A stretch of 64,000 nucleotides of DNA from Aphidius gifuensis (Eukaryota > Arthropoda > Insecta > Hymenoptera > Braconidae), in assembly GCF_014905175.1 (NCBI RefSeq), contig NC_057791.1, positions 7,760,492 through 7,824,491 of the forward strand, read 5' to 3'. Under the pieces are notes generated by a model. It was not told where the DNA came from, did not search any database, and saw nothing but the letters and a program-made list of their open reading frames with translations. Below, piece by piece: positions 23,113 through 34,117 of the stretch. The position numbers and the translations under genes are program-made. Positions within the stretch are counted from its first letter, which is position 1. The number at the start of each line of letters is the position of its first letter.

Positions 23113-23598
23113 TTAAGGTACAACTAGGGAAAATTAAAAATAATGACGATTTCATGAATTTTATAGAGTAGATAATTGAAATAACGATACACCTTTTTCT
23201 TTAATCAGTTTTTTTGTTATTAGATGTTTTTTTGATTAATTAACTGTTAAAGATGGTCCTTTTTTTTGAGGTTAAACATAGGCTCTTATGGAAAATGATG
23301 TTCGGCTTTTCATAATACCCCATCGAAATACTTGAAAAAATAATGCCATATTTACCAAAAACTAAAGGATAAAACTAGAAAAAAAGACGAAAAATCATCA
23401 CCCAAATTTAGTATAGGTTTTAATATTTAATTTTAATTAATAGAGGATAATAAATTTTTGTCTCTGTCTAAATACTTGAGTGGAAGTGAGAAACAGTATT
23501 CTCTTTCTAATCTTTCGTCCTTTTCGCACTCATGAATTTATAATGTTTTTAGCAAACATCCGCCAGATGTCTCTCATTTTGCCCTAGTTGTACCTTAA
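23113..23598. mobile_element. TTAA-flanked MITE (piggyBac-like), copy 1
   Basis: TTAAGGTACAACTAGGG at 23113-23129 and its perfect reverse complement at 23582-23598. The outer TTAA on each side is the target duplication used by piggyBac-type transposases, leaving 13-bp terminal inverted repeats. The interior shares GAGGTTAAACATAGGCTCTT with the element at 49.5 kb. At 486 bp and without coding capacity, it depends on a transposase elsewhere. Confidence 0.75.
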
Positions 23599-23599
23599 C

Positions 23600-24535
23600 C
23601 AGCTCAATTTTATGAATTCAACTTGTATAAGCATAAAGACTACTTTTTTCACTAAAAATTTTATTGCACTGGTTACATTTAATTTCATTCTTTTCTTCTA
23701 TTGTTTTTCATTTGTAAATGAAAATGAATTGTCACCAAAATATTACACAATTGCACACAATACCTAATTACTATATGCATCAATCTATATTGATTTTATT
23801 TATTTATTGTATTATTATAATATTAATTACCTTCACAATTAATATCCAAATTTAAACCAAATAAATATATAATTATGAATATTTTTTATATAATACGAGA
23901 TCACTGCGCTTCGCGCCTGTTTTTCTTTTAAAAATGAGAAGATAGTTTTTTAAAAAATATTATCACAATCATACTTTCTCTTGATGTCATTATTCATTGA
24001 GCTATTTTGTAAAAATAGTAATTCACATTTATGTTTCAATTATTTTCATTGTTATTTAGTAATAATTTTTAAAAAAAAAACAACACTCTGTTCACACGAA
24101 TAGAAGACAATTTTTAAAAAAGATAGAGTTTAAACAAATTCGTACAGCCACTGTTGAAGCAAAACTCATTTCTTTATGACATTTTTGTGGATGTTTAGTT
24201 CAAATATTTTTTATTTCACTATTCAGTTTTTCATGGCTGAGTATTTTTGATAACTTAATCATTCAGTTACAAAAAGAGCAAACTATAATTATGTTTTCTC
24301 ATGTCTTTTAAAAAACCCTTCTCATAATTTACCCATAATACTTTATTCATCAAAGTCTCGATCACTTTATTTTCGATTCTTTTATTTCTGTGATGCAATT
24401 CCCAATTAATTAATTAAACATTCATTTCAAAATTACTCATGTTCATAATAAAATATTTCTAAATAGAATTTTCCCGAAATCATGATTCCTATATTCAAAA
24501 AACACCTTCGTACGGACTGGATAGCCACGGAACGC
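23600..24535. other. AT-rich non-coding DNA
   Basis: No supported gene. A GC-rich hairpin word GCGCTTCGCGC sits at about 23908 in otherwise AT-rich DNA; I could not define an element around it. Confidence 0.35.
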
Positions 24536-24540
24536 ACCCC

Positions 24541-24736
24541 TGGATAGCTATTCTCGACATAATTATCCCCTGTACCGGGGATAACATGAAAACGCTCGAA
24601 AGCGATATAGTCGTTTGATGGAAACCATTGAAAAAGATACAAATAAAGCCATAAATTAAGGTGAATTTCCACAAAATAGTTATCCCTGTCGCCGGGGATA
24701 ACTGAAGGAATAATTATGTCGAGAATAGCTATCCTG
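24541..24736. mobile_element. Short MITE with 25-bp inverted ends
   Basis: GGATAGCTATTCTCGACATA near 24542 faces TATGTCGAGAATAGCTATCC ending near 24734, and both extend several more bases. Inside each end is a GGGGATAAC hairpin (24573-24585 and 24680-24703). Total about 195 bp, non-coding. Confidence 0.65.
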
Positions 24737-25885
24737 AGATTCGCGCCTATATCCCAACAACATATGGCGCGCGCACCATCGATGCGATATTGAATACTAT
24801 ACTGACATATACAAAGCTTTTTTCACACCATCTAAATATGTTAGCTTTCTTGCTCTATAGACCGATGCTTCTGGCAGATGATTTAAAAATTCAAAAATAA
24901 ATCCTTTCGTAAATAAAAATATTTTATATTTTTGTTTACATATGATGTAAAAAAAAAAACTCATTAAACTTGATGGAAAGAGAAATAAACAATAACATGT
25001 GACTTGGGAACATAGCTTAAAGTATCATTATTTAATTTGCGCCATCGATGCGATATTGGAAACTGAAGTAAATATAAAGGTTTCCCACACCATCTACTAT
25101 TACCTTGCACAATTTTATTTTTATGATGTTGTCAAATAGCTCTGGATTTGGAAACCATATTGCTTTCTCTGATTTGGTTTTATAATGTTTGTCAGAGTGC
25201 AGTAAGGTTTTAAATAATCTTCAAGAAAAACGCAATTTCTGAAAATGATTTTAAAGTTTTAAAAAAAAGTATACATCTTAAAAATCTGTTTTTATTTTAA
25301 TTAAAAAGTTTCAATTAATTTATAAGATGATCAGAAGACAGAATATTTTTCACATCAATAAAATAATATATTACAAAAGGCACAAGAAACAAAGGCACGA
25401 TAAAGACAAAAAGATGTATAAATAAAAGGTTACGTTTATCAGCAAGCATGTGTATGTTGTATATTAGTACATTAGCACACCTGATGAGCAGGATTCGCGC
25501 CCATATCCCAACGGCATATGGCGCGCGCATCATCGCTGCGATATTGAATACTGTAGCACCAACGATGCGATATTGAATACTGTATATGATATAAATAAAG
25601 GTTCTTTCACACCATTCTACTATTATTGCTCAATTTTTATTTTATAAGGTTGTAAATTGCTCTGGACTTGGCAGCCATAATGCTTTGATCTGATTTTGGT
25701 TTTATAATGTTTGTCAGAGTGCGGTAAGGTTTTATAAGAATTTCAAGAAAAGCGCAATTTCTGAAAATGATTTTGAAGTTTAAAAGAAAAGTATACATCT
25801 AAAAAATCTGTTTTTTTTTTTATAAAAAAGTGTGATATTGATTTAATAAAATGATCAGAAGACATATTATATTTATCTGATCAAT
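24735..25885. repeat. Three direct copies of a 230-320 bp repeat
   Basis: Copies at about 24745-24960, 25035-25350 and 25495-25880. Each begins with GCGCC or GCGCGC and a GATGCGATATTGAATACT-type word, and then TCACACCATCTA. The later two continue with AATGTTTGTCAGAGTGC, GCAATTTCTGAAAATGATTT, GTATACATCT and ATGATCAGAAGACA. The order is conserved, so this is a direct duplication rather than separate insertions. Confidence 0.7.
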
Positions 25886-25949
25886 CATATTTTAAAATAA
25901 TTTCCCGAGAAATTGGAGGGTTAGGGTTAGCTTTGTGTCGATAATATAT

Positions 25950-26024
25950 AGGCACGGTAGTTAAATCTCGTTTCTCTCACTTTTTTTTTTTTTCTCATAC
26001 TTGACGCGAGGCACTACCGTGCCT
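25950..26024 (-). mobile_element. Tiny AGGCACGGTAGT-ended MITE, copy 1
   Basis: AGGCACGGTAGT at 25950 and its complement ACTACCGTGCCT ending at 26024. On the minus strand the interior reads GCCTCGCGTCAAGTATGAGA, matching copies at 42511 and 50526. It is 75 bp long. Confidence 0.7.
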
Positions 26025-26039
26025 CTTGATATACATGTA

Positions 26040-26500
26040 TAATGTCACTTATAAGCCAAAAGTGTTGACAGCACCAATAGTATATCTTCGTCTTCGATAT
26101 AATCCTACATATTTAGCATATGTATTCATTATCATATTACTATTATCAGTAAGACCATAATTATCATCATCATTCTTACTATGATTAGTGTACAGGAATC
26201 AATTTTATCATAATCATCTTCGTCACTTTAGTCACTGTTGTTGTTGTGGTTGTCATTATCATCATCATTTTCAATGATAGTAGTCACAGAAGTCAAAGCA
26301 ACAGTATCAGCAATACCAGCAGTAGATAAAGAACAATCATTATCAGTTTTTGAAAAGAAACTTCTTTTTGGAGGGTAGGTGGAAAAAAAATTCGTTACCA
26401 AAATCGGGGATGGAAGTAGTGTAACGAACACTGAAACAAAAAAAAATGTAAAGGAAACTGAAACGGTAGCATAGGTAACGCAACATGAAATATAGTATTA
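26040..26500. other. Low-complexity ATC/TCA-rich non-coding DNA
   Basis: Loose TCATCATCAT-type runs (26160-26275). No gene supported. Confidence 0.4.
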
Positions 26501-26506
26501 GTATAT

Positions 26507-26632
26507 TTCGTTACAAGAGCCCAGGCAGAGAGTGTGCTCTCAACGAATTTGGAGTGGCAAGCACGAGCCGTGGCGAGTGTTTCTCCTTCAAATGAGTTGT
26601 GAGCAGGCTCTCTGATTGGGCACATGTAACGA
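26507..26632. mobile_element. Short hairpin MITE with TTCGTTAC ends
   Basis: TTCGTTACAAGAGCCCAGGC at 26507 pairs with the complementary sequence ending GTAACGAA at 26632. Arms of about 37 bp include GAGAG-GTGCTCTCAAC. The loop (26546-26596) is non-coding. Confidence 0.6.
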
Positions 26633-26649
26633 ACTATTTTTTATGTTAC

Positions 26650-27755
26650 TGTTACATCCAACAGGATGCAGCAATATTTAAATTAGATAAAAATAGAATG
26701 AGGCCAATGAAAGATTGAAATAAACAGATAAGATAAATACAAAAACTGTAAAGCAATAAAAACCTAAAACGCATTAGACATAAAAAGATATTCTAAGAAA
26801 AACTATAAAACTAGAGACGAAACACATGACTAAAATAAAAAAAGTACATAATAAAAAATATATAAAAAGTGCATAGAAATTAGGGAAAAGTTAAAATTCC
26901 AAGAAAAGTAATAAAACTAGAGTCAGACCCTTAGACGATAACACAAAAAAACGACAGACTGAAGCAATAAAAAGAAATACAAGACGGACCGACAAGAATT
27001 ATAAAAAAAAGGGATATCTTGAGAAAATAGAAACGACAAACACTCAGAAAAGTAATAAAATGTAAAATTTACGACCCTCGACCCATGGGGCCTAGCGTAC
27101 CCCCTTTTGCACACGAAAACGACGCTTTCCTCTCCCAAAAAGCAAAGCGTCCCTAGGTCCCAATTCATATAAATACTCCGGAAAATTTATCCAGAGTTAG
27201 TTATCGACACTCCAGGACCAGCTCTGTATCGTTTCTTTGACCCTCGTCTTAATTATTAATTCGAAGTTAAAACTTAGAAAATTTTCAACATTTGTTTTAC
27301 ATAAAGTTTAACTTTACATTTATCTTATATAAAAATTTGAATCAACAATTAGTTAAAACAATCCGTAATTTGAATTTAAAATTCCAAATAAATCTTTTGT
27401 AAATATTTCTATTTAACAATAGAAATATTTTTATTAATTAAAATAAAGCGTAGAGTCAGTGTAAGTTTTTGTGAAACGAATCAGCACTCGACTCATCATC
27501 GTTCAACCTCAATCAATAATCAATCAATAGTCAATTCATAATCAATCCAACACCGAGGGGTAATCAAGAGAATCAGAGCTAAACAATTGAATCAAAACCA
27601 TTATAACCAAGTCAACCAATGTAAGTCATTCATTATTGTAAAATTTATATTATACACTACACACAACACGAAATAATACAACTGCAACGATTAATAAATT
27701 AAATAAATGTCATTCATAATTTTAACAACAAATCAACTGTGATTATTACAACAAC
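26650..27755 (+). mobile_element. Possible solo LTR or LTR fragment
   Basis: Starts with TGTTACATCC, a start style seen in BEL/Pao-type LTRs. TATAAATA at 27168-27175 and AATAAA at 27442-27447 are in the order and spacing expected of U3, R and polyadenylation signal. The sequence between is non-coding and ends in CA-rich DNA near 27750. No second LTR or internal genes are seen, and I cannot fix the 3' end or a target duplication. Confidence 0.35.
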
Positions 27756-27811
27756 AACCTATCCCTCTCTCTCGTCCACAGTCTTTCCCTATTCGCGCCG
27801 TGAACCCGATC

Positions 27812-27976
27812 TATTGACCGAAAGGTTAGGATCGAATCAAAGTAAGTACATATTACAATTATTACGGGTAAATTCGGACATAACATTACTACGGACAGTG
27901 GTAATAATGTGTGAATTTCCAAAAAACGCACTACCCCTCCGACGCTTTGGAAATTCACACATTATTCCCACTGCCC
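27812..27976. repeat. Dispersed repeat and a 31-bp-arm hairpin
   Basis: 27812-27890 matches 951-1043 in reverse orientation. Directly after it, 27892-27922 (containing GTAATAATGTGTGAATTTCC) pairs with 27946-27976 (GGAAATTCACACATTATTCC) around a 23-bp loop, with only a few mismatches. The hairpin may be a separate small MITE inserted at the edge of the repeat. Confidence 0.6.
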
Positions 27977-28169
27977 TTGTGACATAAAGTATAGTATAGT
28001 TTGAGAGTAAGAAAAAAGAAATAGGCATGCGCATAACTGAAAAATAAAAATATCGCTTCATAGTATTGGTGTCATAGCATTATCATTGTCGAAATTTTAG
28101 AATATCAGTTGTTGTATTTATATTTTTTGTCAGTTGTCATTATCAAATTTTTGCTTCAAAATAGTATAT

Positions 28170-28435
28170 TCTAACTAGTACGTGAAGTAGGTGATTCTTG
28201 CACGATTTTGAAGGTGTCAATACGAGGCACCAGGAGTTGAGACGAGCCAAAGGCGAGTCAAAAATGACCTAGTGACGAGTATGACACTTTCAAAGTCGTG
28301 GAGGATTCCCTTCTTCACGTACGAGTTATATACAATACTTTTTAACACGAGGTTTGTAATATAAACGCCATTTTGCGCCAATATAGTGCGTAAGGAAATA
28401 CTTTTACGCACTATAATTGGTGCGTAATGGCTTCT
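28170..28435. repeat. Two adjacent hairpins
   Basis: The first pairs about 28178-28222 (ACGTGAAGTAGGTGATTCTT, GAAGGTGTCA) with about 28280-28322 (TGACACTTTC, CTTCTTCACGT). The second pairs GCCATTTTGCGCCAATATAG (28369) with the complementary stretch ending GGTGCGTAATGGC (28431), and its inner arms are GTGCGTAAG/CTTTTACGCAC. Both are non-coding and MITE-like. Confidence 0.55.
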
Positions 28436-28472
28436 TTTACAAACAAAGTCTCAAAACTTATTTTATTTCATA

Positions 28473-29635
28473 CTAGTCAGCCGTGTCCGGCTGCGCCGGA
28501 CTTACGTGTATGTGTATTTTTAATTTTTCAAAAAATTAAAGAAATAAGAAATATGGAGAAAAAATTTTATTTCCACATCCTGATAAATCAGAAAACAACA
28601 GGGAACTTATGCATTATTTCTATTCTGTTCATCTTGAAAAAATTTATCGTTTGATCAAAAAAAAACCCAGAAAATAATAAAAAAATTTAATTTCTACATC
28701 CTGATGAATCGGAAACTGGAGCAATATTTTGAATCTCCTCTTTTTTAGAAAATATATGGCTAGATCCATGTGAGCTTTAAGTCCAAAAATTGAGTTTACT
28801 TGAAATATTTATTTTATTGTTCTAGAGTGAAAAATTTTGACTTGTGATATCTTTTAGTTTTGATTTTTAAGGATTTTTAAGAAATGTACCAGCTTTTGCA
28901 TACTTTTTACTCAAAAACTATTGACCTCATTGAAAAAATTATAGAGACAAAAAAGTTTAACTTTTAATTATAGTTTACAAAAAAAACCTTTGAAAAATTG
29001 TTTAAACAATTTTTCCACCATTATTTGTTAAATAAACAATTGAAGTCGATTTTTCTTAAACTTAATTACAGGTTTAGCATTTTCATAACTTTTTGACATA
29101 CAAATAAATAAAGTCTCTCATGGAAGTGTATATCTATATATAGTCGAGGGGTATCAAATTGGTTCCAAGTTTGAGAAAAATCAATTTTAATTGTTTATTT
29201 AACAAATAATGGTAAAAATAGTTTAAACAATTTTTCAAAGTTTTTTTTTGTAAACTATAAATAAAAGTTAATTTTTTTTCTCTCTATAATTTTTTCAATG
29301 AGGTCAATAGGTTTTGAGTAAAAAGTATGCAAAAATAGTACATTTCTTGAAAAAAAAAAAATACGTATTCAATATTTTTCGCTCTAGAACAATAAAAAAA
29401 ATTATTTCGAGTGAATTCAATTTTTGGATTTAAAATTCACGTGGATCTAGCCATATATATTAATAAGAAAAACCCTGAGGATAATTGGAAAGATCATTTT
29501 GACCTCTTGGTGATCGTAAAAGGTAATCTGAGTAATGTGGACTTAAACCCTTCTGAACTCAAACTAAATATATATTTCAAATTTCATGTCAATTGGGCCA
29601 ATAGTTTCCGCGGCCACGTCTTTTTATTGTATAGA
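28473..29635 (-). mobile_element. Non-autonomous Helitron, 1.16 kb
   Basis: On the minus strand the element starts TCTATACAATAAAAAG directly after a host A (29636). It ends with the GC hairpin GTCCGGCGCAGCCGGAC, eight bases, then CTAG, followed by a host T (28472). TC at the 5' end, a hairpin about 10 bp from a CTRR end, and insertion between A and T are the diagnostic marks of Helitrons. No Rep/helicase is encoded. Most of the interior (about 28750-29070 against 29165-29460) is a long imperfect inverted repeat, unusual for a Helitron and possibly an element captured or inserted inside it. Confidence 0.85.
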
Positions 29636-29639
29636 TATA

Positions 29640-31610
29640 CATAATACTATAATAAATAGGTTTATAAGTACATATACATATATAAAAATATAAAAATAAA
29701 AAATAGTATATTCATCTCTTTTGTTTGACTTCTCCCGCACGTACTCGCAACGCGCATATTTTTTTTTTTTTTGATTTTTTTATTAAAGAAAAAGATTCTT
29801 TTGTTTTCATTTTTTTTTTTTTTTTTGGTGGTTATATTAAACACTGATTATTTATTGTATTATTGATTCCTTTATTAAAGTAAATTGACACGTCGACTCA
29901 GGTTGAACAATTAAATTGTTTTTTTATAAAATTTTTTTTCTAATTTTAAAACATTTTTGCCACAATGATTACCAAGTTTTCTCTATTTTTTGTATGTAGC
30001 AATTTTTTTAAAATTACAGGATATGTTTAAAATTTCAAATGAAAAAATCACTTGTGACGAAAATTAAAACTTTCAATACTCCGGTGGGCCATGAAGCAAT
30101 TATTAATTGGTTTATTTTTTTTTTTTTTTAAATAAATGTCATATTGCTCATAGGTTATGTCGTTTTGTTTACTACGGAATATTATTATAAACATATGTTC
30201 ATCTGTGTGAGTGCGTTTTACTGAGCAGGGCTGCCAACTTCGTGCGACTCATCTGCCTAAATATAATTTTGACAGATTCCAATGTTAATCAGTTCCGTGA
30301 CTCCGGAAATAAAATTTTGTAATTAATCATCAATATCTTTGTCAATTTTTAAGATATCGCGTTCATATTTGCGGCAAATTGTAGATAAAAATAAAATGAA
30401 ATTAATTTATTTAAATTAATCGGTGGAAGTTAATCGGATGGATAGTTTAAGAGTTATTATTTTTTTTAAAAAAAAGACAAAATGACAAATTTGATATTTT
30501 TAGCATTTACGGCTTTAATAATTACTTTTTCAAAAAACGAAAATATATGAATTGTAGGTATTAAAAATACGCTTCTTTTGATCATAATATGAAGTCTCTA
30601 GGTCTATTGGCTAAGGAGCTACGACACTTTTTTCTTTTTCTTAGACAAATTTAATACGTAGGTGACGTGAAGCGTCCCACCTACGTAAAAATGTACTTGA
30701 TTCAATTATTTCTTCAGTTATTATTATTACTTTATATATTTAAATTTTTTTTTATGTTGTATAAATTTTAATTTGATTATTCAATAAATTCAATTGTCAT
30801 CAATATATTTTTATAATCTACATCTTAAGAAACCAAGTGACTCCATAAATTATTGAAAATAAACTTGAAAAAGATCATGATAATTTTGATCAATTTTACT
30901 TTTCTGCTGGTGAGATGTTATGTATTTTCGATGAAGATTAAGAATTAGTTATAAGGTCAGTCTGTTCATTAACTTCTTCATTTCCATGTGATGTTGCTGA
31001 ATTTATGTTTGATGATGATTGTGATGAACCAGAACTTATTGGTCTTGATATATGTCTTTTTCAAAGAATACTGGTGATGACTAACATTAACTATAATCAT
31101 CATTATCATTATCATCATCATCATCCGACATTTTTCTAAACACGAAAACATTAATGAATAATTTTTAAAAATAATAAACAAATGTATCTTTCGTATAATA
31201 AAAAAGAAAAAAAGATAAAAAAGAAATGATTAATTTAAGTGAGAGAAATAGAAATAATGATTTAGAATTAGAAACGTGATCATCAATAATTGTTTTGAAT
31301 ATTTAAAGAAATCGTCAGTATTTAAACTTATCGAAATATAGATATGCAGACTGTCCGACTTTAATCTATTAATAGGTTTGTCTCGAGAAATATGGCTCAA
31401 ATTAAAAATTAATTCGAGTAAAATTTGAAGGGATTGGTGGGGGACATAAAAAGAAAAAAAAAACATCAAAAAATTTGAAATGGCGGAGTTTTAGGTATGA
31501 ACATAGTTTTTTTGAATGGATATTGTGTTATTTTTTTGTAGCAAAATGTTTTTTAGATCAAAGTTTTACATCACTCTATTTAAAATTTTTTCGATACAAT
31601 CACTTTTTTT
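29640..31610. other. AT-rich non-coding DNA
   Basis: Long T-runs (29760-29830), loose ATC-rich low complexity near 31090-31125. No supported gene or RNA. Confidence 0.4.
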
Positions 31611-31927
31611 TCAGCCTCACACTGTAAAAATTTTTAGTTGAAATTAAGACAAAAATTTCTGCAAAATAGAAATTTTTGTCTAGGAAAAAAAAACGTTTGA
31701 AAGAAATAAAAAGCGGTTTGATTGAAGAAAAAAATATGTCTTCCTGAAAACGAAAAAAATCCTCGACTATATATTTTTTAGGTTCAATTCGAGTATTAGA
31801 AACCTCAAATACAGTAAAAATAAATTTATTTCAAACGACTAATATCCTTCATTTGAAACAATTGCAGGAATTGAATTAATTTTTTTTTTTCTTATTTAAT
31901 AAATATATTTGTCTTGAGAAGAAACAA

Positions 31928-32275
31928 AAGTGTCTAAATTTTAGGCAATGTTGTCTTGCTTTATAACATACTTGGTTTTATTTAAAACAATATTGTCTAA
32001 ATTTTAGACAATGTCGTCTTGCTTTATAACAGATTTAATTTGTAGTATAACAAAATTGTCTAAATTTTAGACAATATTACGTCTTGCTTTATAACAAATT
32101 TGATTTTTATTAAAACGAAATTGTCTAAATTTTAGACACTATTGCGTCTTGCTTTATAACATGTTTGGTTTCATTGTCGACAAAATTGTCTAAATTTTAG
32201 ACAATGTCGTCTTGCTTCATAAATGATTTGGTTTAATTCAAAACAAAATTGTGTAAATTTTAGACACTTTTTGTC
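31928..32275. repeat. Left-arm array of 63-65 bp palindrome-bearing units
   Basis: TGTCTAAATTTTAG recurs at about 31931, 31994, 32057, 32122, 32187 and 32250, spacing 63-65 bp. Each unit centres on the near-perfect palindrome TTGTCTAAATTTTAGACAA (9-bp arms, one central base) followed by GTCTTGCTTTATAACA. Confidence 0.85.
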
Positions 32276-32949
32276 TTGATGTAAATACTTGGACGCCTTG
32301 ATTTATGAATAAAGTCCCTCAATTATATATAGAATTTATCTTCTTACATGCAATAATATTCTTTGAATAAAAATAATAACATTCTTTTTTCATGGACACA
32401 TATTGCCTCGAATCAATACTTAATTTGAATTTATAAATTCGTTTAATCAAATATTATTTCCAGACTAAATTTTTTTTATTATTTAAAATTTGATTATAAA
32501 TTATTTGTCATTGTTGAGTTAAAGTATTTGTTAATGTCAAATTTGTTTCATTGTATTCTTATGATATTACAGTAAAATTTGTTTAATTGAAAGAATTACC
32601 CATGTCTAAATATTTATAATTAATCATAAATGAATAGTTTTTTCAATAAAACAAATTTGACATCAACAAATAATTTAACTCAACAATGACAAATAATTTA
32701 TGGTTAAATTTTAAATAATAAAAAAAATTTAGTCCGGAAATAATATTTTATTAAACGAAATTATAAATTCAAATTGGGACACCTAACATTTATGGATTCA
32801 AAATTTGTTCAAGAAAATATAATAAAATATTTTTTTTATTACAAAACTAACAAGACAAATAGATTTAGGTTTTCGGATAGGTAGTTAGGATAAACAATGA
32901 CGATAAAAATAAACAATTAGGATAATGAGTAATTAACAATAAAAAAAAT

Positions 32950-33255
32950 AATTTTTATAAAGCAAGACGCAATAGTGTCTAAAATTTAGACAATTTCGTT
33001 TTAATAAAAACCAAATTTGTTATAAAGCAAGACGTAATATTGTCTCAAATTTAGACAATTTCGTTTTCAGGGAAACAAAATCTGTTATAAGGCAAGACGT
33101 AATACTGTCTAAAATTAAGACAATTTTGTTATACTACAAACTGAATCTGTTATAAAGCAAGACGACATTGTCTAAAATTTAGACAATATTGTTTTAAATA
33201 AAACCAAGTATGTTATAAAGCAAGACAACATTGCCTAAAATTTAGACACTTTTAT
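32950..33255. repeat. Right-arm array, inverted copy of the 63-65 bp units
   Basis: The same units in reverse orientation (TTATAAAGCAAGAC followed by TTGTCTAAAATTTAGACAA), five to six copies, mirroring the left-arm array. Confidence 0.8.
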
Positions 33256-33539
33256 TTCTTTTCAAGGCGAATATATTTATTAAATAAGAAAAAAAAAAAT
33301 TAATTCAATTCCTGCAATTGTTTCAAATGAAGGATATTAGTCGTTTGAAATAAATTTATTTTTACTGTATTTGAGGTTTCTAATACTCGAATTGAACCTA
33401 AAAAATATATAGTCGAGGATTTTTTTTGTTTTCAAGGAGACATATTTTTTTCTTCAATCAAACCGCTTTTTATTTCTTTCAAACGTTTTTTTTTCCTAGA
33501 CAAAAATTTCTATTTTGCAGAAATTTTTTTTTACAGTGC

Positions 33540-33925
33540 AAAAATATGACTCTCATTCGATGGATGGTATTGCTTGTTCCTTAAATTTTTTTTTTTAGAT
33601 TTTGCAAGATTATAATAGTATAAGAATTGTAAACTTTTTTTTTCTTTTAATCCGAGTGAGTAGTGAATGAATTTATATGGTGGCTTTGATAAGACATTTA
33701 TTTGTAATTTTTTATAATAAATTTTATTTTGCAAACTCACAATAGAAACTAACTGACTCTCTCCTGTTTTTTATTTATTTATTTTTTCTAAATTCTTTTG
33801 TTCTTAATTCTAAACAAAATCAGTTATGACCAGAGCCCACAAAATATTAACCAATCACAACCTTCCCCCACTTTTAGTGAAGAGTTGAAAGGGAACTTTT
33901 TCGTTGGTGGGGGACCTTACATTTA
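33540..33925. other. Upstream region of the small gene
   Basis: AT-rich, becoming less so from about 33820 (CCAGAGCCCACAAAATATTAACCAATCACAACC, which includes a CCAAT-like ACCAATCA at 33851). Could hold proximal promoter elements; nothing else seen. Confidence 0.35.
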
Positions 33926-33926
33926 G

Positions 33927-33960
33927 TATATATTCTCGTGAACAGTGACTAAGCATCACT
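33927..33960 (+). promoter_or_regulatory. TATA box and initiator of the 34.1-kb gene
   Basis: TATATATT at 33927-33934. A TCACT initiator puts a transcription start A at 33958, 31 nt downstream, the canonical spacing. A second arthropod-style initiator, TCAGTC, is centred on 33969 and is an alternative start. Confidence 0.7.
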
Positions 33961-34117
33961 CTTCGTTCAGTCCATCAGCTGTAGTGCGCCCAGTCTTAAA
34001 AACCAACAAGTAAGTTTTATCATATATATAAATTTATATTAACTTATCGATATTATCATTGTTTTTCAATTATTTTGTTAGCTAAAAATTAACTTTTCCA
34101 TTTACAAATATTAAAAA

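Larger units (their letters stand above)
31620..33538. mobile_element. 1.9-kb foldback element
   Basis: Almost the whole 1,919 bp is one inverted repeat centred near 32579. The tips are CACTGTAAAAA at 31620 and TTTTTACAGTG ending at 33538. Each arm has, from the tip inward, a unique 300-bp segment, a tandem array of about six units, and a further unique inverted segment (32400-32540 with 32620-32780). Nothing is coded. The architecture is that of foldback (FB)-type elements. Arm identity appears high, with scattered changes. No target duplication is obvious beyond CA on both sides. Confidence 0.85.

Noticed and set aside
23890..23920. GC hairpin GCGCTTCGCGC as a Helitron 3' end
   Set aside because: No CTRR follows at the right distance and no TC start could be matched.
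24680..24706. GTTATCCCTG resembling a homing endonuclease site
   Set aside because: It is part of the MITE's internal hairpin and only partly similar; no endonuclease gene is nearby.
25915..25932. GGGTTAGGGTTAG, telomere-like
   Set aside because: Only two units, and the common insect telomere repeat is TTAGG; no array.
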